64,000 nucleotides of DNA from Eretmocerus hayati (taxonomy: Eukaryota > Arthropoda > Insecta > Hymenoptera > Aphelinidae): NCBI GenBank assembly GCA_029851415.1, contig CM056743.1:75844186-75908185 (forward strand), written 5' to 3'. How positions within the stretch are numbered: position 1 is the stretch's first letter; every line of letters starts with the position of its first letter. Positions 32,017 to 42,110 of the stretch are shown piece by piece. Made by a program: the position numbers and the translations under genes. The notes below the pieces were generated by a model. That model was given only the letters and a program-made list of their open reading frames with translations, made no database searches and was not told where the DNA came from.

Positions 32017-33498
32017 TTAACTTATCATAGAGTCGTGTACCTCGGGTAACTTATTCATACGATCTGACCAATTTTTTACTGATTCTTGAGAAACAATAAA
32101 ATCTGAATTGGACTTCTCGTGTTGAATAGTGAATTTCTTGGGCTCATCGACTCGCGAGCGCTCATTTGATTGACTTGAATTCTGATTCTCTGATCCGCTT
32201 TCTACCTTATCTTCTGAATTTATTCCTGAACTGATTTCTGCTTCGTCTCGATCTTTTAATGACTCTATTAATTTGGCTTGATTACCGTTTTTCATGAAAT
32301 TTTTCAAGCTTTTCCCGAATAATTCCACGCGTCTTTTCCATAATTTTGGCGCTTCAATCTCGCGTTCATAAATCATGAACGCTGGTGATTTTCCGGTCGA
32401 ACTTGAGAAATTCGAATTGTGACAAAATTGAAATAGTTGAATATGCTTATTCCACTCTTTGTGGTTATCAGCAAATATTGCTATCATGGTCTTAATATCT
32501 TCATTGACCCTTTCGACCGGATTTAATTGGGGATGGAAACTAGGGGTGAATTCATGCTCTATACCGTTTTCTTCGCGAAATTTACTCATTAATTCATTTT
32601 TGAATTCTAACCCGTTATCTTTAATCAAAATTCCTGGTGTCCCATAATGTGTGCATAACACATTTTCAAGTGCATTCTGAACCGCGTGACCCGTCTTTTT
32701 ACGTAGTTGCACGCAGACTATATAACGGCTAAAAATACACTCAAAAATGAGTCAATATTCAAACTGCTCTCTCGATTTTGGGAATGGTCCCATTAAATCT
32801 ATTGCAATAATTTTCATTGGTCTGTCGACTGTGCGCGCACCCATCATACCTATCCGACCGCGTTGATCTACCTTATATAACGCGCAACAATCGCAATTTT
32901 CTACGTAATTCGCAACGTCTAGGTAAATACCGGGCCAATAGTACGACTGCGCGACCTTTCTATACGTTTTTTCTTTACCCATGTGACCGGCTGATGGCTC
33001 GTCATGGCTTTCTTTAATCATTTTCGCGCGGTTAACTTCTGGAACTACTCATTTCCACGCATCTAAATCATCAATTATTTCATTCAATTCGTGATCTGGC
33101 CTATATTTATAAATTCTATCATCCATGATTTTCCAATCTCTGTATCTTTTTGGATGTTTCAAAATTTGAAAAAATCTCTTTTTGTACCACTTATCTGATG
33201 TTTTCTCAAGAACTCCAACCGGACCAATATTCATCGTGTCGTCTTCCAACATTCTTGAGAGCGCATCAGGTACAACAGTAAGTGTTCCTTTGCGGTGGAT
33301 CACCCGAAACGTGTAACTCGTGAGGTCATGTGCCCATCTGCCTACGCGTCCCACCGGATTTTTCTTGTTGAACAGCCACTGTAGCGCGCTGTGGTCTATT
33401 ACAACTGTAAATTTTCCTCCCTCTATATACGGCCTGAATTCTTCAATACTCCATTTAATAGCCAGACATTCTCGTTCTGTCACTGACCAAACTAACAA
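32017..33498 (-). pseudogene. RNase H and integrase of second Gypsy element
   Basis: One frame with in-frame stops. RNase H part: SVTERECLAIKWSIEEFRPY and WLFNKKNPVGRVGRWAHDL, ending VPDALSRM. Zinc finger: HDEPSAGHMGKEKTY then C-D-C-C. Catalytic core: first Asp in AIDLMGPF, stop soon after at about 32752, then second Asp in IKDNGLEF and Glu in NPVERVNED with 34 residues between. TGA stops lie near 33049 and 32752; both could come from CGA. A Glu/Ser/Asn-rich extension follows the core to 32017. The upstream boundary has lost roughly ten residues relative to RT-RNase H linkers of this family. Confidence 0.9.
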
Positions 33499-33653
33499 AC
33501 TACGCGTTCTTCGCCATCAACTTCCTGTGTAAGTATAGATCCTATCCCAGTGTCTGATGCATCAGTATGTAATAACGATTCAGCGTCTGGTACTGGCATA
33601 CCGAGCACGGGTGCAGATACTAATGCTTCTTTCAGCGCACAAAACGCTTTTCC

Positions 33654-35234
33654 TTATTCCTCTATCCACTCAAATTTCGCGTCTCTTTTCAATAAACGAT
33701 TCATTGGCTCTGCAATCGTCGCATAATTCCTGATGAATTTACTGTGCCATGATGTCATACCTATGAATCTCCTCACTTGTTTGACATTTTTAGGCCTCGG
33801 ATAATTTTTGATTGCTTCTGTTTTCGCGGGATCGACTCTCGAACCATGCTCGTCCACTATGTATCCTAAAAATTCAACATCTTGGTAACAAAATTTACTC
33901 TTTCCTCTGTTAATCGTTAGACCTGCCCCCACGATTCTGTTTGATAATTTCTCTAGTGGCTCTAAATGCTGTTTAAACGTCTCTGTCACCAGGACAATAT
34001 CGTCTTATTACCCGTACGCGTAAGGCTCTAGGTCTCCTATAATTGAATTAATTAATCTTTGAAAGCAGGCTCCAGCGTTAGCTAAGCCTATAGGTAGCCT
34101 TTTGATATGCCAGTGCCCTCTACCGGGAATTGTGGACGCGCGAATATTCCTCGAAATCTTTTTAAGCTTCATCTGATCGTAGGCCATGGATAAGTCCAGC
34201 GTACTTTTATATTTCGTATTCTTCAATTTTCTCAAAATGGTGTCCATATACGGTGTCGGATACGCGTCATTTTCGGTTAATGAATTGACTACCCGTAAAT
34301 CTACTACCAATCTATGCCCTCCGTTCGCTTCTCTAACCAAAAATGCTGGGTCATTCCAAGGACTGTTTGATTTCTCAACTACATCTGTATCGTATAATTT
34401 TTGGGATTCTGCATCCATTGTTTCCTCCATTTCATCTGATAGCGGAAAATATCTTCGCTTTAGTGGACGTGCACTCTTCAAGAGTCGAATCTCGTATTCG
34501 ATTAAATCAGTTGCTCTCAGGAATTTTTCATTTTCATTCTGGTGAGGTAAACATTTATCTAGAACTCTTTTCATCCTGTAAGCTTCATAATCACTCAACT
34601 TTTTCAAACCTTCACCTTTTGATTGTGGCTCTTGCGCGCTTTTTGACGCTTCAGATTTTGACTCGATTTTTTCTTCCGATGTCATTGGAATTTCAGATTC
34701 TAAATTCATTTGCTTTGGTGACTCGATTGAAAATAATTCAAATGCAAATTTCTGCTTGTCCTCAAGGTCTGCGAATGTATACTCGTCACTATTACCCAAG
34801 ATGTGCATCCCAAAGAAACGGATAAATTCAAGTCCCAAAATGAGATCTACAGGTAATGATGGCACGCTAAGAATCGGCATATTTTTGCTTATCCCAACTA
34901 TCTCCAGGGGAGTGATCAATTCCCCAGCTACCTCTTCTAATTCTCCGTTCGCCATTTGAGCGTACAAAAAATAAGAGGGTTGGAGCGTCATACCAATTTG
35001 CCCTGCGATGTCTCGATACTTCCTGCCTATCACGGACCGTGCGGCTCCCGAATCTAATAACCCCTTCAATTTTATTGTGCCAATTTTTATGTTGATCCAA
35101 TATCGAGGATAATCTGTCGGTTTTGTCGTATCAGGAACTTCGAAAATCCTAGTCGCGTCCACTTGAAAAGTATTCGCAGTTTCTTGAGATTGTGATTGAG
35201 TGGCTTCGCAAACTTTTGAGACCTGTTTGGACAT
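33654..35234 (-). pseudogene. Protease and reverse transcriptase of second Gypsy element; YLDD replaced by two stops
   Basis: Aspartic protease motif LLDSGAARSVIG near residue 60, then LILGLEFI. RT blocks in order: NSPWNDPAFLVREANGGHR, VVDLRVVN, STLDLSMAYDQMKL, RLPIGLANAGACFQRL. The frame reads ...EPYAYG, then TAA TAA (34005-34010), then DDIVLVTETF in the same frame; the two stops occupy exactly the Tyr-Leu of the YLDD catalytic box. Downstream NRGKSKFCYQDVEFLGYIV and IGMTSWHSKFIRNY are intact until a TAA at 33654-33656. Pol is in a different frame from gag and starts 20 nt after the gag stop, so frameshifting would be needed for Gag-Pol. Confidence 0.93.
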
Positions 35235-35254
35235 AGCTAACGCAATGGTTTCAT

Positions 35255-36823
35255 TTACGCCGCTGGTTTCGCGTTTCCCGCATCGACTGATGGTTTCGTC
35301 GCGGGCGCGTTTTCTTGCAAATTCACTGCATTAACTGGCGCATTTTGTTGTTGTACTGGTGGTGGTTGGCCCTGGTTCCGGTAATTATTATAATAACCAT
35401 TATTATAATATCCACCATAACCTCTACCACGATAACCCCCGCGATAACCACCTCCTCGATTTCCTCTATAACCTCCTCTATAATAATCATTTTGGTAATT
35501 ATTATTTAAATTGCCATTGTAGCCTCTATTTTGATTTTGATATTGATTTTGACTGTTATTCGCGTAAAATTCACGCGTCTTAAAATTTTGTTGCTGAGGA
35601 TAGTTATTTTGGGAATTTTGAGGTGGTGGCCCTGCTCGAGCACCCTGCTGCTGGCCATTGCCACCGTTGCCATTGTTGTTATTATTGCCTCCCCTCTCGC
35701 CTCGGTCTCTACGTCGACTTCTATTTCGACCCTGTCCATTGTTTTGATTTGCGTTTTGCGCGTTATTGCTCTGATTCGCGTTTTGACCGCTCGGCTTCGG
35801 TAAGAGTTTTTCTCGTAATTTCTGAATTTGAATATCCATCAATTTTGCAACGTCTGCCATAGTTGTTACTTCGACGGTCGCTAAACTCATCGTCTCTTCC
35901 TCAGATTCCCATTTTTTCTCCTTCTCTTGACTGGAATTTTGAGTCTCTTTGGAATTTTGATTTGAATTTTTAGCCTTTTGCGAACTTGATTTTTCATCGT
36001 CTTTCTTATTACCCTGAACGAGTGCTTGAGTTTTGCCCGCATCAAAAGCTTTTCCAAGCTCGGTAGCTTGTCTGGAAAATTTCTCAATACACGCGTGCAA
36101 ATATCGACGCGTCAATGGATGAAAATCTTTTCTCATATCATAATAAATTCGTTCAACCTGTTTCGATTCGGGTGGAGGTTCCGGCATTCTGTTGAAAATT
36201 AGACGCATCGCTGTGATGTATTCATGAACTGGCTCATAGTCTTTCTGTAATCGCGCGCGTGCTTCGTCTGCTAACCGATCTGAATATTTTTCGTCGTGGT
36301 AATGCGCGCGAGAACAAGTAACCGCATCTCTCCAAGATTGCCAGCTACTATCGCGTAATCTATACAAATTCAATGCTGGGCTGCTCAATAACACTGCTCC
36401 CGCTTGCAAAATATCGTGCTCGGACATGCCTGCCACGATCCTATGCTCGTCTACTTTGATCAAAAATTCCTCCAAACTCTGATTCGCTGAACCTGAATAT
36501 CTAAGGTTCCATGATTTTACTGTGCGCGTGAGATCTCTCGTTTTAGACGCATTCCTATCGTTTCTATTCTGTGTATGTGGGTAAAACTCTGAACGCGCTG
36601 CTTGTGTTTGTTGCGTGTTATTCGGCTGCGGTGCCTGATTTACGTCGGCTACCCAACTCACACGCGAATGGCCGCTGAGTCTCGGCAAAGAGGGCCTCGG
36701 ATTCTCCTCTTGATTCTGAGAAAATTCATTTTTACTATCGCTAGAAAAAATTCCCCCATCATCCTCAATTTGCCCCGTTTCATTACCTTTAAACGATTTT
36801 TTTTTTAACATCGCACGATTCAT
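35255..36823 (-). CDS. gag: Gag of second Gypsy element (522 aa) with RGG/Asn/Gln-rich C-terminus
   Basis: Open frame. The capsid-like part (about residues 100-280) has the retrotransposon-gag pattern: WNLRYSGSANQSLEEFLIKV, then LLSSPALNLY, SWQSWRDAV and YEPVHEYITAMRLIFNRMPE. A Lys/Glu/Ser/Asn-rich linker follows. The C-terminal 170 residues contain no CCHC zinc knuckle; instead there is an arginine-rich block (RNRSRRRDRGERGG), an Asn/Gly/Gln tract and repeated YRGGYRG-type motifs with many Tyr. This resembles RGG/prion-like RNA-binding domains, which could package RNA in place of a knuckle. The start Met lies just upstream of an A10 run shared with the upstream frame. Confidence 0.88.
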   Translation of the reverse strand: MNRAMLKKKSFKGNETGQIEDDGGIFSSDSKNEFSQNQEENPRPSLPRLSGHSRVSWVADVNQAPQPNNTQQTQAARSEFYPHTQNRNDRNASKTRDLTRTVKSWNLRYSGSANQSLEEFLIKVDEHRIVAGMSEHDILQAGAVLLSSPALNLYRLRDSSWQSWRDAVTCSRAHYHDEKYSDRLADEARARLQKDYEPVHEYITAMRLIFNRMPEPPPESKQVERIYYDMRKDFHPLTRRYLHACIEKFSRQATELGKAFDAGKTQALVQGNKKDDEKSSSQKAKNSNQNSKETQNSSQEKEKKWESEEETMSLATVEVTTMADVAKLMDIQIQKLREKLLPKPSGQNANQSNNAQNANQNNGQGRNRSRRRDRGERGGNNNNNGNGGNGQQQGARAGPPPQNSQNNYPQQQNFKTREFYANNSQNQYQNQNRGYNGNLNNNYQNDYYRGGYRGNRGGGYRGGYRGRGYGGYYNNGYYNNYRNQGQPPPVQQQNAPVNAVNLQENAPATKPSVDAGNAKPAA

Positions 36824-37646
36824 ATTCCTCTTCTAATAATGCTTGCTGTAAATGCTCGCGTAAAATTTGACTATGCCGTTTGGGTCTGTTTGAATCTGTC
36901 GTTGTGTGCGTGTTTGTGTGTGGCTCGGCGCTTGGCTCTTTCGCTTGCCGTTGAGTCTCTGATTGTAATGGCGCGCTCGATCTCGCGCAACTCTGAGAAC
37001 GCGCCGTCTGATCTAAAATATTCTCGCGGATGATTTGATTTTCAGCATTTTTGCGGTCTGACGAATTTCTCGAACTATCCCCGATCTGCATTGGAATTTC
37101 ATATAACCTGCCGTTTTCATCTTGCAACGTAATAAATTTGATTGGCGGTTCGTTAGCTTTTTGAATTGCCGGGCGCGCATCATTTTGGACTAACGCCGAT
37201 CGCCGTTGTGCATTCGCTTGCACCTTCGCTAATTCATCGCGTAATGAGCTGGTGCTCGGTGCTAGGTAAGTAAAATGTGACTAGGTGCACTCGGTGATTG
37301 CGCCTAGTTACATTTTCATCGTTTATATTGTTCACAAAAATGTCGTCCTCCTCATATCTATCGAGGATTGAACGCCTTTCATGGACTGTATGTGTGGTCT
37401 TGCGTAAAAATCTCGGCAATGTCCCATTCGCGCGACTTCTAATTCAGCCAGATCCATCAATGAATATTGATCAAAATCTGTCTCGTTATATTCACCGCGA
37501 ACGCGTCTACGCAACCGTTCTACTCGAGCCCTAAATGTCCCTTCACGCGAGAGCAAAAGTTCACTCAAAGCCTCATCTAACGTTTCTTCATCAATATTAT
37601 TGATGAAATCGTCCACTATGTGGCTATCCATGTGAGCTCTCGCCAT
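36789..37646 (-). pseudogene. N-terminal gag frames upstream of a poly(A) slippage site
   Basis: Two frames in the same phase (37332-37646, 104 codons; 36789-37223, 144 codons) plus an overlapping frame in another phase (37234-37419) appear to be one broken N-terminal region. Content: acidic/Arg-rich N-terminus (DDFINNIDEETLDEALSELL), then a basic/Ser/Thr-rich part ending EEEYESCDVKKKIV. The last codons overlap the main gag start at A10 (36797-36806): one phase ends here, the other continues as capsid. Slippage or a one-base indel would fuse the two. It is not clear whether the extension is normally part of Gag. Confidence 0.5.
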
Positions 37647-37649
37647 TTT

Positions 37650-38340
37650 GTCGAAATTTTTCTCACTTCTCCTACCAATATTGAAAATTAGACGGGCCAG
37701 AAATCGGAAATATCTACTTCAAAATTTCATTACTCGAATATTACGCATGTGGGAATCACGCCGCAATTATTCATTATTCTATCATGCAAAATATTCTCTT
37801 ATAATATTCTCATATCATCAAAAATTGGTCAGACGTAAGCGTGAAAACTGGTTGAGGCAAAATTGAAATGCTAAATCTCCATCTGCATTCACTTATATAT
37901 GTCTGTTAAATTTGCTACGCTCCTATTCGGCTGTTGAACTTCAAAAATTTTATTCTCACTAATACAGAGAGGGGAAAAAACTGCCATCGACTCGTGTTGA
38001 CGCTTGCGGAGCTTGCTATATCTATATACGCATCACGCGATCTTATATTCACGCGTGAGGTACTTGACTCTAACTTTTGTCGGCTAAGCTTGGCCTTGGC
38101 GCGCTTTCTATTGATTTCATGTCTCTCAAATTTTCACATAAATTCAGAGATTCTAACGATTTTAACTGAAGATTGAGTACTTTACTCATTTTGAAATTCT
38201 TAGGCTCGATTTTGGGTTGGATTTTTAATTACTGCACTCTTTTTCATTTTCCGTAACGCTTTTTTCGAATGGAATTGAGCTATTGCTCCAAAATTTGCGC
38301 GCGAAACGCGTCACCTGAAATTTCAAGGTACAATAATTGA
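37650..38340 (-). other. Leader of second Gypsy element
   Basis: Untranslated region between the primer-binding site and gag; no supported gene. Confidence 0.55.
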
Positions 38341-38358
38341 ATAAACGTTCGGCGCCCA
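38341..38358 (-). other. Primer-binding site of second Gypsy element
   Basis: TGGGCGCCGAACGTTTAT on the minus strand starts directly at the 5' LTR end. It resembles, but does not equal, a tRNA-Lys-type site (TGGCGCCC...). Confidence 0.75.
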
Positions 38359-39106
38359 TGCGATGGGGTAACGAGCCTATCAATAATTACCCAGATCAGC
38401 TGCATCTCATCCTGAAGGGATGAGGGGTTATGAGGGATTTAATCTTCTTACCCATATATGTCTGTAAATGTATGTACATATATATATGTCTACATCTAAT
38501 AAATGACTTTAACTCAGACACAATATTTTATGTTAACTGTGGGTTACTTTATGTACCCTTCGAAAGTTTATTATAATAAAAATAATATAGATAAATTCAG
38601 GTACATCCAACGTACAATATCACGCGATTATAATACGCGACGAATAAACATGAATATCACGCGTGAGAGAGAGATATCGCAACTACGAGAGAGACTCACC
38701 ATAGCTTGCACACATATCTGCATTCTCGCGCGTTCCGGCGTCTCGCACCCGGGTCGACAGATCCCATCCTGGGCCCGGCCCGGTCGACGTCTCGGCTTAC
38801 TCCTTGTCGGCGATGTTCACACCACACTCTCGCGGAAGGCCATCGGTCGAGGCCACACTCGGGTCACTCACACCAACACACATCTCGCGTCGCGCGCGCT
38901 ACTTTCTCATCCGACGGATCGCGGCTGCTCGCTTCCGTGGCTCGCGCCAAGCCGCTCATCATCGACGACGACAACGACGACGACGCCGGTGATCACAGCT
39001 GATCACTCGTCTATTTCTCTCTCTCTTCGCGCGCTCTCTCTATACTTGCCGGCTGCTTATGATAACTGCTCTGCTTTCAACGCATGTGGCGATTCAGCTC
39101 GTCACA
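38359..39106 (-). repeat. 5' LTR of second Gypsy element
   Basis: 748 bp; same ends as 28602-29406 with shorter microsatellites. Open frames inside (38503-39195) are LTR sequence. Confidence 0.93.
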
Positions 39107-39110
39107 AAGT
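39107..39110 (+). repeat. Target-site duplication AAGT (right)
   Basis: Matches 28598-28601. Confidence 0.9.
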
Positions 39111-40398
39111 GTTACTCTTCTCTTCATTCGTCCTCAATCAAATACTCACATATGGGTTACCCTTATTTTCACTTTCACTACACACAAGTCGGTAGGCGAT
39201 CTCTTCATTGGAATACGTCCAATATCTATCTGAATACGGATAAAAAAATATCACGAAAGATCTCTCTGCCTCTAAAATGCAGCAGAATTCAGTCAAGATA
39301 GGGGGTTACCTCATACAATGTGGTTAGCTCTCAAATAAAAGTATCTGTTCAGTCAAGAACTTGGGATAAAAGTGAGAGTTTCTCAGTAGTTTCAACAGCT
39401 GTCCTTGTTCCATTCAGTCCTTACCTTTGAATCATGGATTTCAATAGATCCTCATCAAGTTCCTAGTATAAAACTGCGAGGAAGCATCTCAATTGAATTT
39501 GCTGAAAATAAACATTCATCGTCGAGAGCCCCAATCTGCTGAGAGGAGATAGCTGTGTACTCTCCGAGCAAAGTATAGAATCTAAATGATTGAGGCTTTG
39601 CTTTTTACTTCATGGTGAGTACACAGATTCATTGTACCATGACGTATTAGTTTCAATAATCAGTGAATTGCAATAAAATTCTTGCTTTTTGTTCAGTTTT
39701 GAAGCTCTTTAAAAATCCGTTCAAGAAGTGTTGACCACTAAGATCCACAGCTGCTAATATGATGGATAGCCATACAATTCTGTATGCATCTTGTGCCGAA
39801 AACATGTTTACTAACAAAATTCGTGCTGTTACTGCGTAACAGCACTCGTATTGTTGCATAAACACATTTTCGGCAACTCGATATACATACTATACTATCA
39901 TGTCTCCTAGCATTGGCGTCCAAGGACTACATCAAATGTCAAAAACACATCATTTTATTACGAAAATGGTTGAGTATTGGTATCAGAGAAGATGATGCAT
40001 GTTACCAGTCACTTAATGAGCGCCAACCCGAGGAATCCGTTCCTTACGCGTTTCTCAAACGCACATGAATCTTTCCTTTGGGGGGGGGGGGTCGAAAAAG
40101 ATATGGGTTACAGCGTGAATCAAGGTTATTCTGAGCCTGGCGAGGGCCAGACCGGCTTTCAGAAGGCTTTGCAGGTGTTGAATCGATAGGTTTTTGACCC
40201 TCTTGCGATCGGTGAAGATAGTCAAAAGTTATATGCAAATTGCCGAGGCAATGTTTCAAATCTTGGATTCATGGCAAAACCACCACATCAATAGAAAAGA
40301 AGATATTCAAAATCTCAGTCGAATATATAACCCGCTGTGGGCAACGGCTGATGAAGCTCGTTGACTCCCGCTCTCTTTCTCTCTCCCACATGCACTAC
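39111..40398. other. No gene recognised
   Basis: Unassigned sequence with a G run at about 40081-40090. Confidence 0.5.
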
Positions 40399-40447
40399 TC
40401 TTTATATATATATATATATAAATATATATATAAATATATATATATAT
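40399..40447. repeat. (TA)n microsatellite, interrupted
   Basis: TA tract with a few AAATA interruptions. Confidence 0.9.
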
Positions 40448-40695
40448 GTCACCTACTGTATACTGCGATCGCGCTATTATAAATATGAGTGTAAAATGAG
40501 ACCGATGACTCATCCTATTTACCTGTATTGACAAGAGCCGGACGTTATGTCTGTGCTCTATTACAAGATCGTTCGAAAAATATCACGACGGTCTAAAGAA
40601 TAACGTAAGTTGCGCATCTTAAATATTCAAACATCCATCATTTGTAACAAATTCCATATTTCCTATCTTCATACGTGCGTAACAGAAACCTGAAG

Positions 40696-40740
40696 CCTGA
40701 TGAGGTCCACGGAACCTAGTGGACGGAACGTAGCAATAAA
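40696..40740 (+). ncRNA. Hammerhead-like hairpin motif, copy 1
   Basis: CCTGATGAG is followed by the stem GTCCAC...GTGGAC and then GGAACGTAGCAATAAA. CUGAUGA-stem-GAA resembles the hammerhead ribozyme core found in Penelope-like elements and retrozymes, but the canonical CGAAAC reads CGGAAC and no stem III is evident, so it is probably a relic. A second copy with compensated stem is at 49206-49248. Confidence 0.35.
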
Positions 40741-40759
40741 AATTCTGCAACAGTACATC

Positions 40760-41555
40760 GAGTTTTTGTCATAGACAAATCGAGTAAGGCTGCGCCAATT
40801 CTCGCAGATTTTCCTGTAATCACCGGAGGTCCGCGGGACATCAGACCGCGTGTCAAAGCCAAAACGCTCCACCACATAGTCACTATAGGAACGCCTATTG
40901 CTGCTGAGCCAAGACGCCTCCCACCAAAAAAGCTGAAGATGACTCAAGAACTATTCAAGCAGATGATGGAAGACGGTGTCGCGCGCAGATCAAATAGTCA
41001 GGATGCCAGTCCACTACATATGGCCCAAAAAGCCAATGGCGAATGGCGTCCGTGTGGTGATTACAGAGTTATAAATGCCCAGACTGTCCCAGACAAATAT
41101 CCAGTAAAAAATTCCCTGGATTTGAGCAGAGTAGTTCGAGGTAAGCTATTTTTTTCCAAACTCGACTTGAAAAAGGCATTCAACCAGATGAAAAATGCAC
41201 CGGACGGCGTATCAAAAAAGCCGGTCATAACGCCGTTTGGTTTATTTGAATTTCTGAATATGATGTTTGGAATAATGAATGCTACCCCAACCTCCCAGAG
41301 ACATATGGATGAAGTGTTGTCTTGGTGGCATCAAAAGACGAAGAGTCCCACGAAAAAATCTTGAGAACAGTCTCCGAAAGATTACGTGACTATGAGGTGC
41401 GGGTCAATGCTGACAAATGTATTTTCTTTGTTCAGGAAAAAGACTTCTGGAGCCATCATGTATCAGAGAAAGGAGTGGAACCGTTGAAAAATAAGGTAAA
41501 GGCGAATTCAAGAAACCCAAAACTCCATCAGATTTCAACAGCTTTATGGGAATAA
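40760..41555 (+). pseudogene. CsRn1/Kabuki-like Gypsy reverse transcriptase, YIDD box deleted
   Basis: Frame opens at about 40760 with the end of the protease-RT linker (PVITGGPRDIRPRVKAKTLHH), then HIVTIGTPIAAEPRRLPPKK, HMAQKANGEWRPCGDYRVIN, FFSKLDLKKAFNQM and ITPFGLFEFLNMMFGIMNA, all in family order. After QRHMDEVL (about 41300-41318) the sequence jumps to VLVASKDEESHEK in another frame: about a dozen codons holding the aromatic segment and YIDD are gone. The RT continues to 41555 with VNADKCIFFVQEKDF. Protease and gag are missing upstream and no LTR is seen on either side. Confidence 0.93.
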
Positions 41556-42110
41556 TCAATTACTATAGGCGGTTTGTCAAAGACGCTGCTGCTTCCCAAT
41601 CTCTCCTCTACAAACTGCTCCAGGAAGTCAATCAAAGAGACAATCGTTCTGTACCGTGGGACGGAGAAACATCCGCAGCTTTTGAGGAATGCAAGGAAAA
41701 TCTTGCAGATGCGACGCTACTAGCTCATCGGGATCCGGAGGCACCTCTGCGCATCTCTTCAGACGCATCTGCCACAGCCATGGGAGCAGTGCTGAAGCAA
41801 AAAGCCAACGATGAATGGCAAACGCTAGGATTTTTTTCAGAAAATTTCAACAAAGCTGAGCAAAACTATAGCACGTATCATCGTGAACTAGCTGCTTCAT
41901 ACCATACTGTGAAATCTTTCAAAGGGATGATTGAAGGGTGTGAACTCATAACTGCGTGTGGACCAAAAGCCAATCGCCCATTCATTCGTGCAGAGGGCGG
42001 ATAAAGCTTCTCCGCGGCAACAGAGACACCTCAGCTTCATCAGCGCATTCAGCTCTAACGTCAGATACGTAAAAGGTGAAGAAAATGAGGTAGCAGACGC
42101 TCTATCGCGT
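41546..42110 (+). pseudogene. CsRn1-like Gypsy RNase H
   Basis: Continues from RT after an indel: GIINYYRRFVKDAAASQSLL (RT connection), VPWDGETSAAFEECK, then the RNase H core LRISSDASATAMGAVLKQ, LGFFSENFNKAEQNYSTYHR and HTVKSF. A frameshift near 41990-42005 passes to the frame with RYVKGEENEVADALSR, the usual end of the domain. Confidence 0.92.

Larger units (their letters stand above)
28602..39106 (-). mobile_element. Ty3/Gypsy LTR retrotransposon with RGG-type Gag and ORF3, defective
   Basis: Complete-ended element: LTRs 28602-29406 (3') and 38359-39106 (5'), AAGT duplication, primer-binding site directly beside the 5' LTR, G-rich tract beside the 3' LTR. Minus-strand order: leader, N-terminal gag frames, main gag, protease-RT, RNase H, integrase, then a coiled-coil-like ORF3 in place of env. 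Pol has several in-frame stops and at least one deletion. The LTRs differ at dozens of positions and in microsatellite length, so this insertion is older than the provirus at 15.6-24.8 kb. Clade not assigned. Confidence 0.93.

Noticed and set aside
35315..35862. Plus-strand Ile/Thr-rich and Asn/Tyr-rich frames
   Set aside because: Antisense shadows of the Asn/Gly/Gln-rich gag C-terminus.
38503..39195. 230-codon plus-strand open frame
   Set aside because: LTR sequence opposite to the element's sense; no domain.
40696..40740. Calling a functional hammerhead ribozyme
   Set aside because: CGAAAC is replaced by CGGAAC and no stem III or cleavage triplet could be placed.
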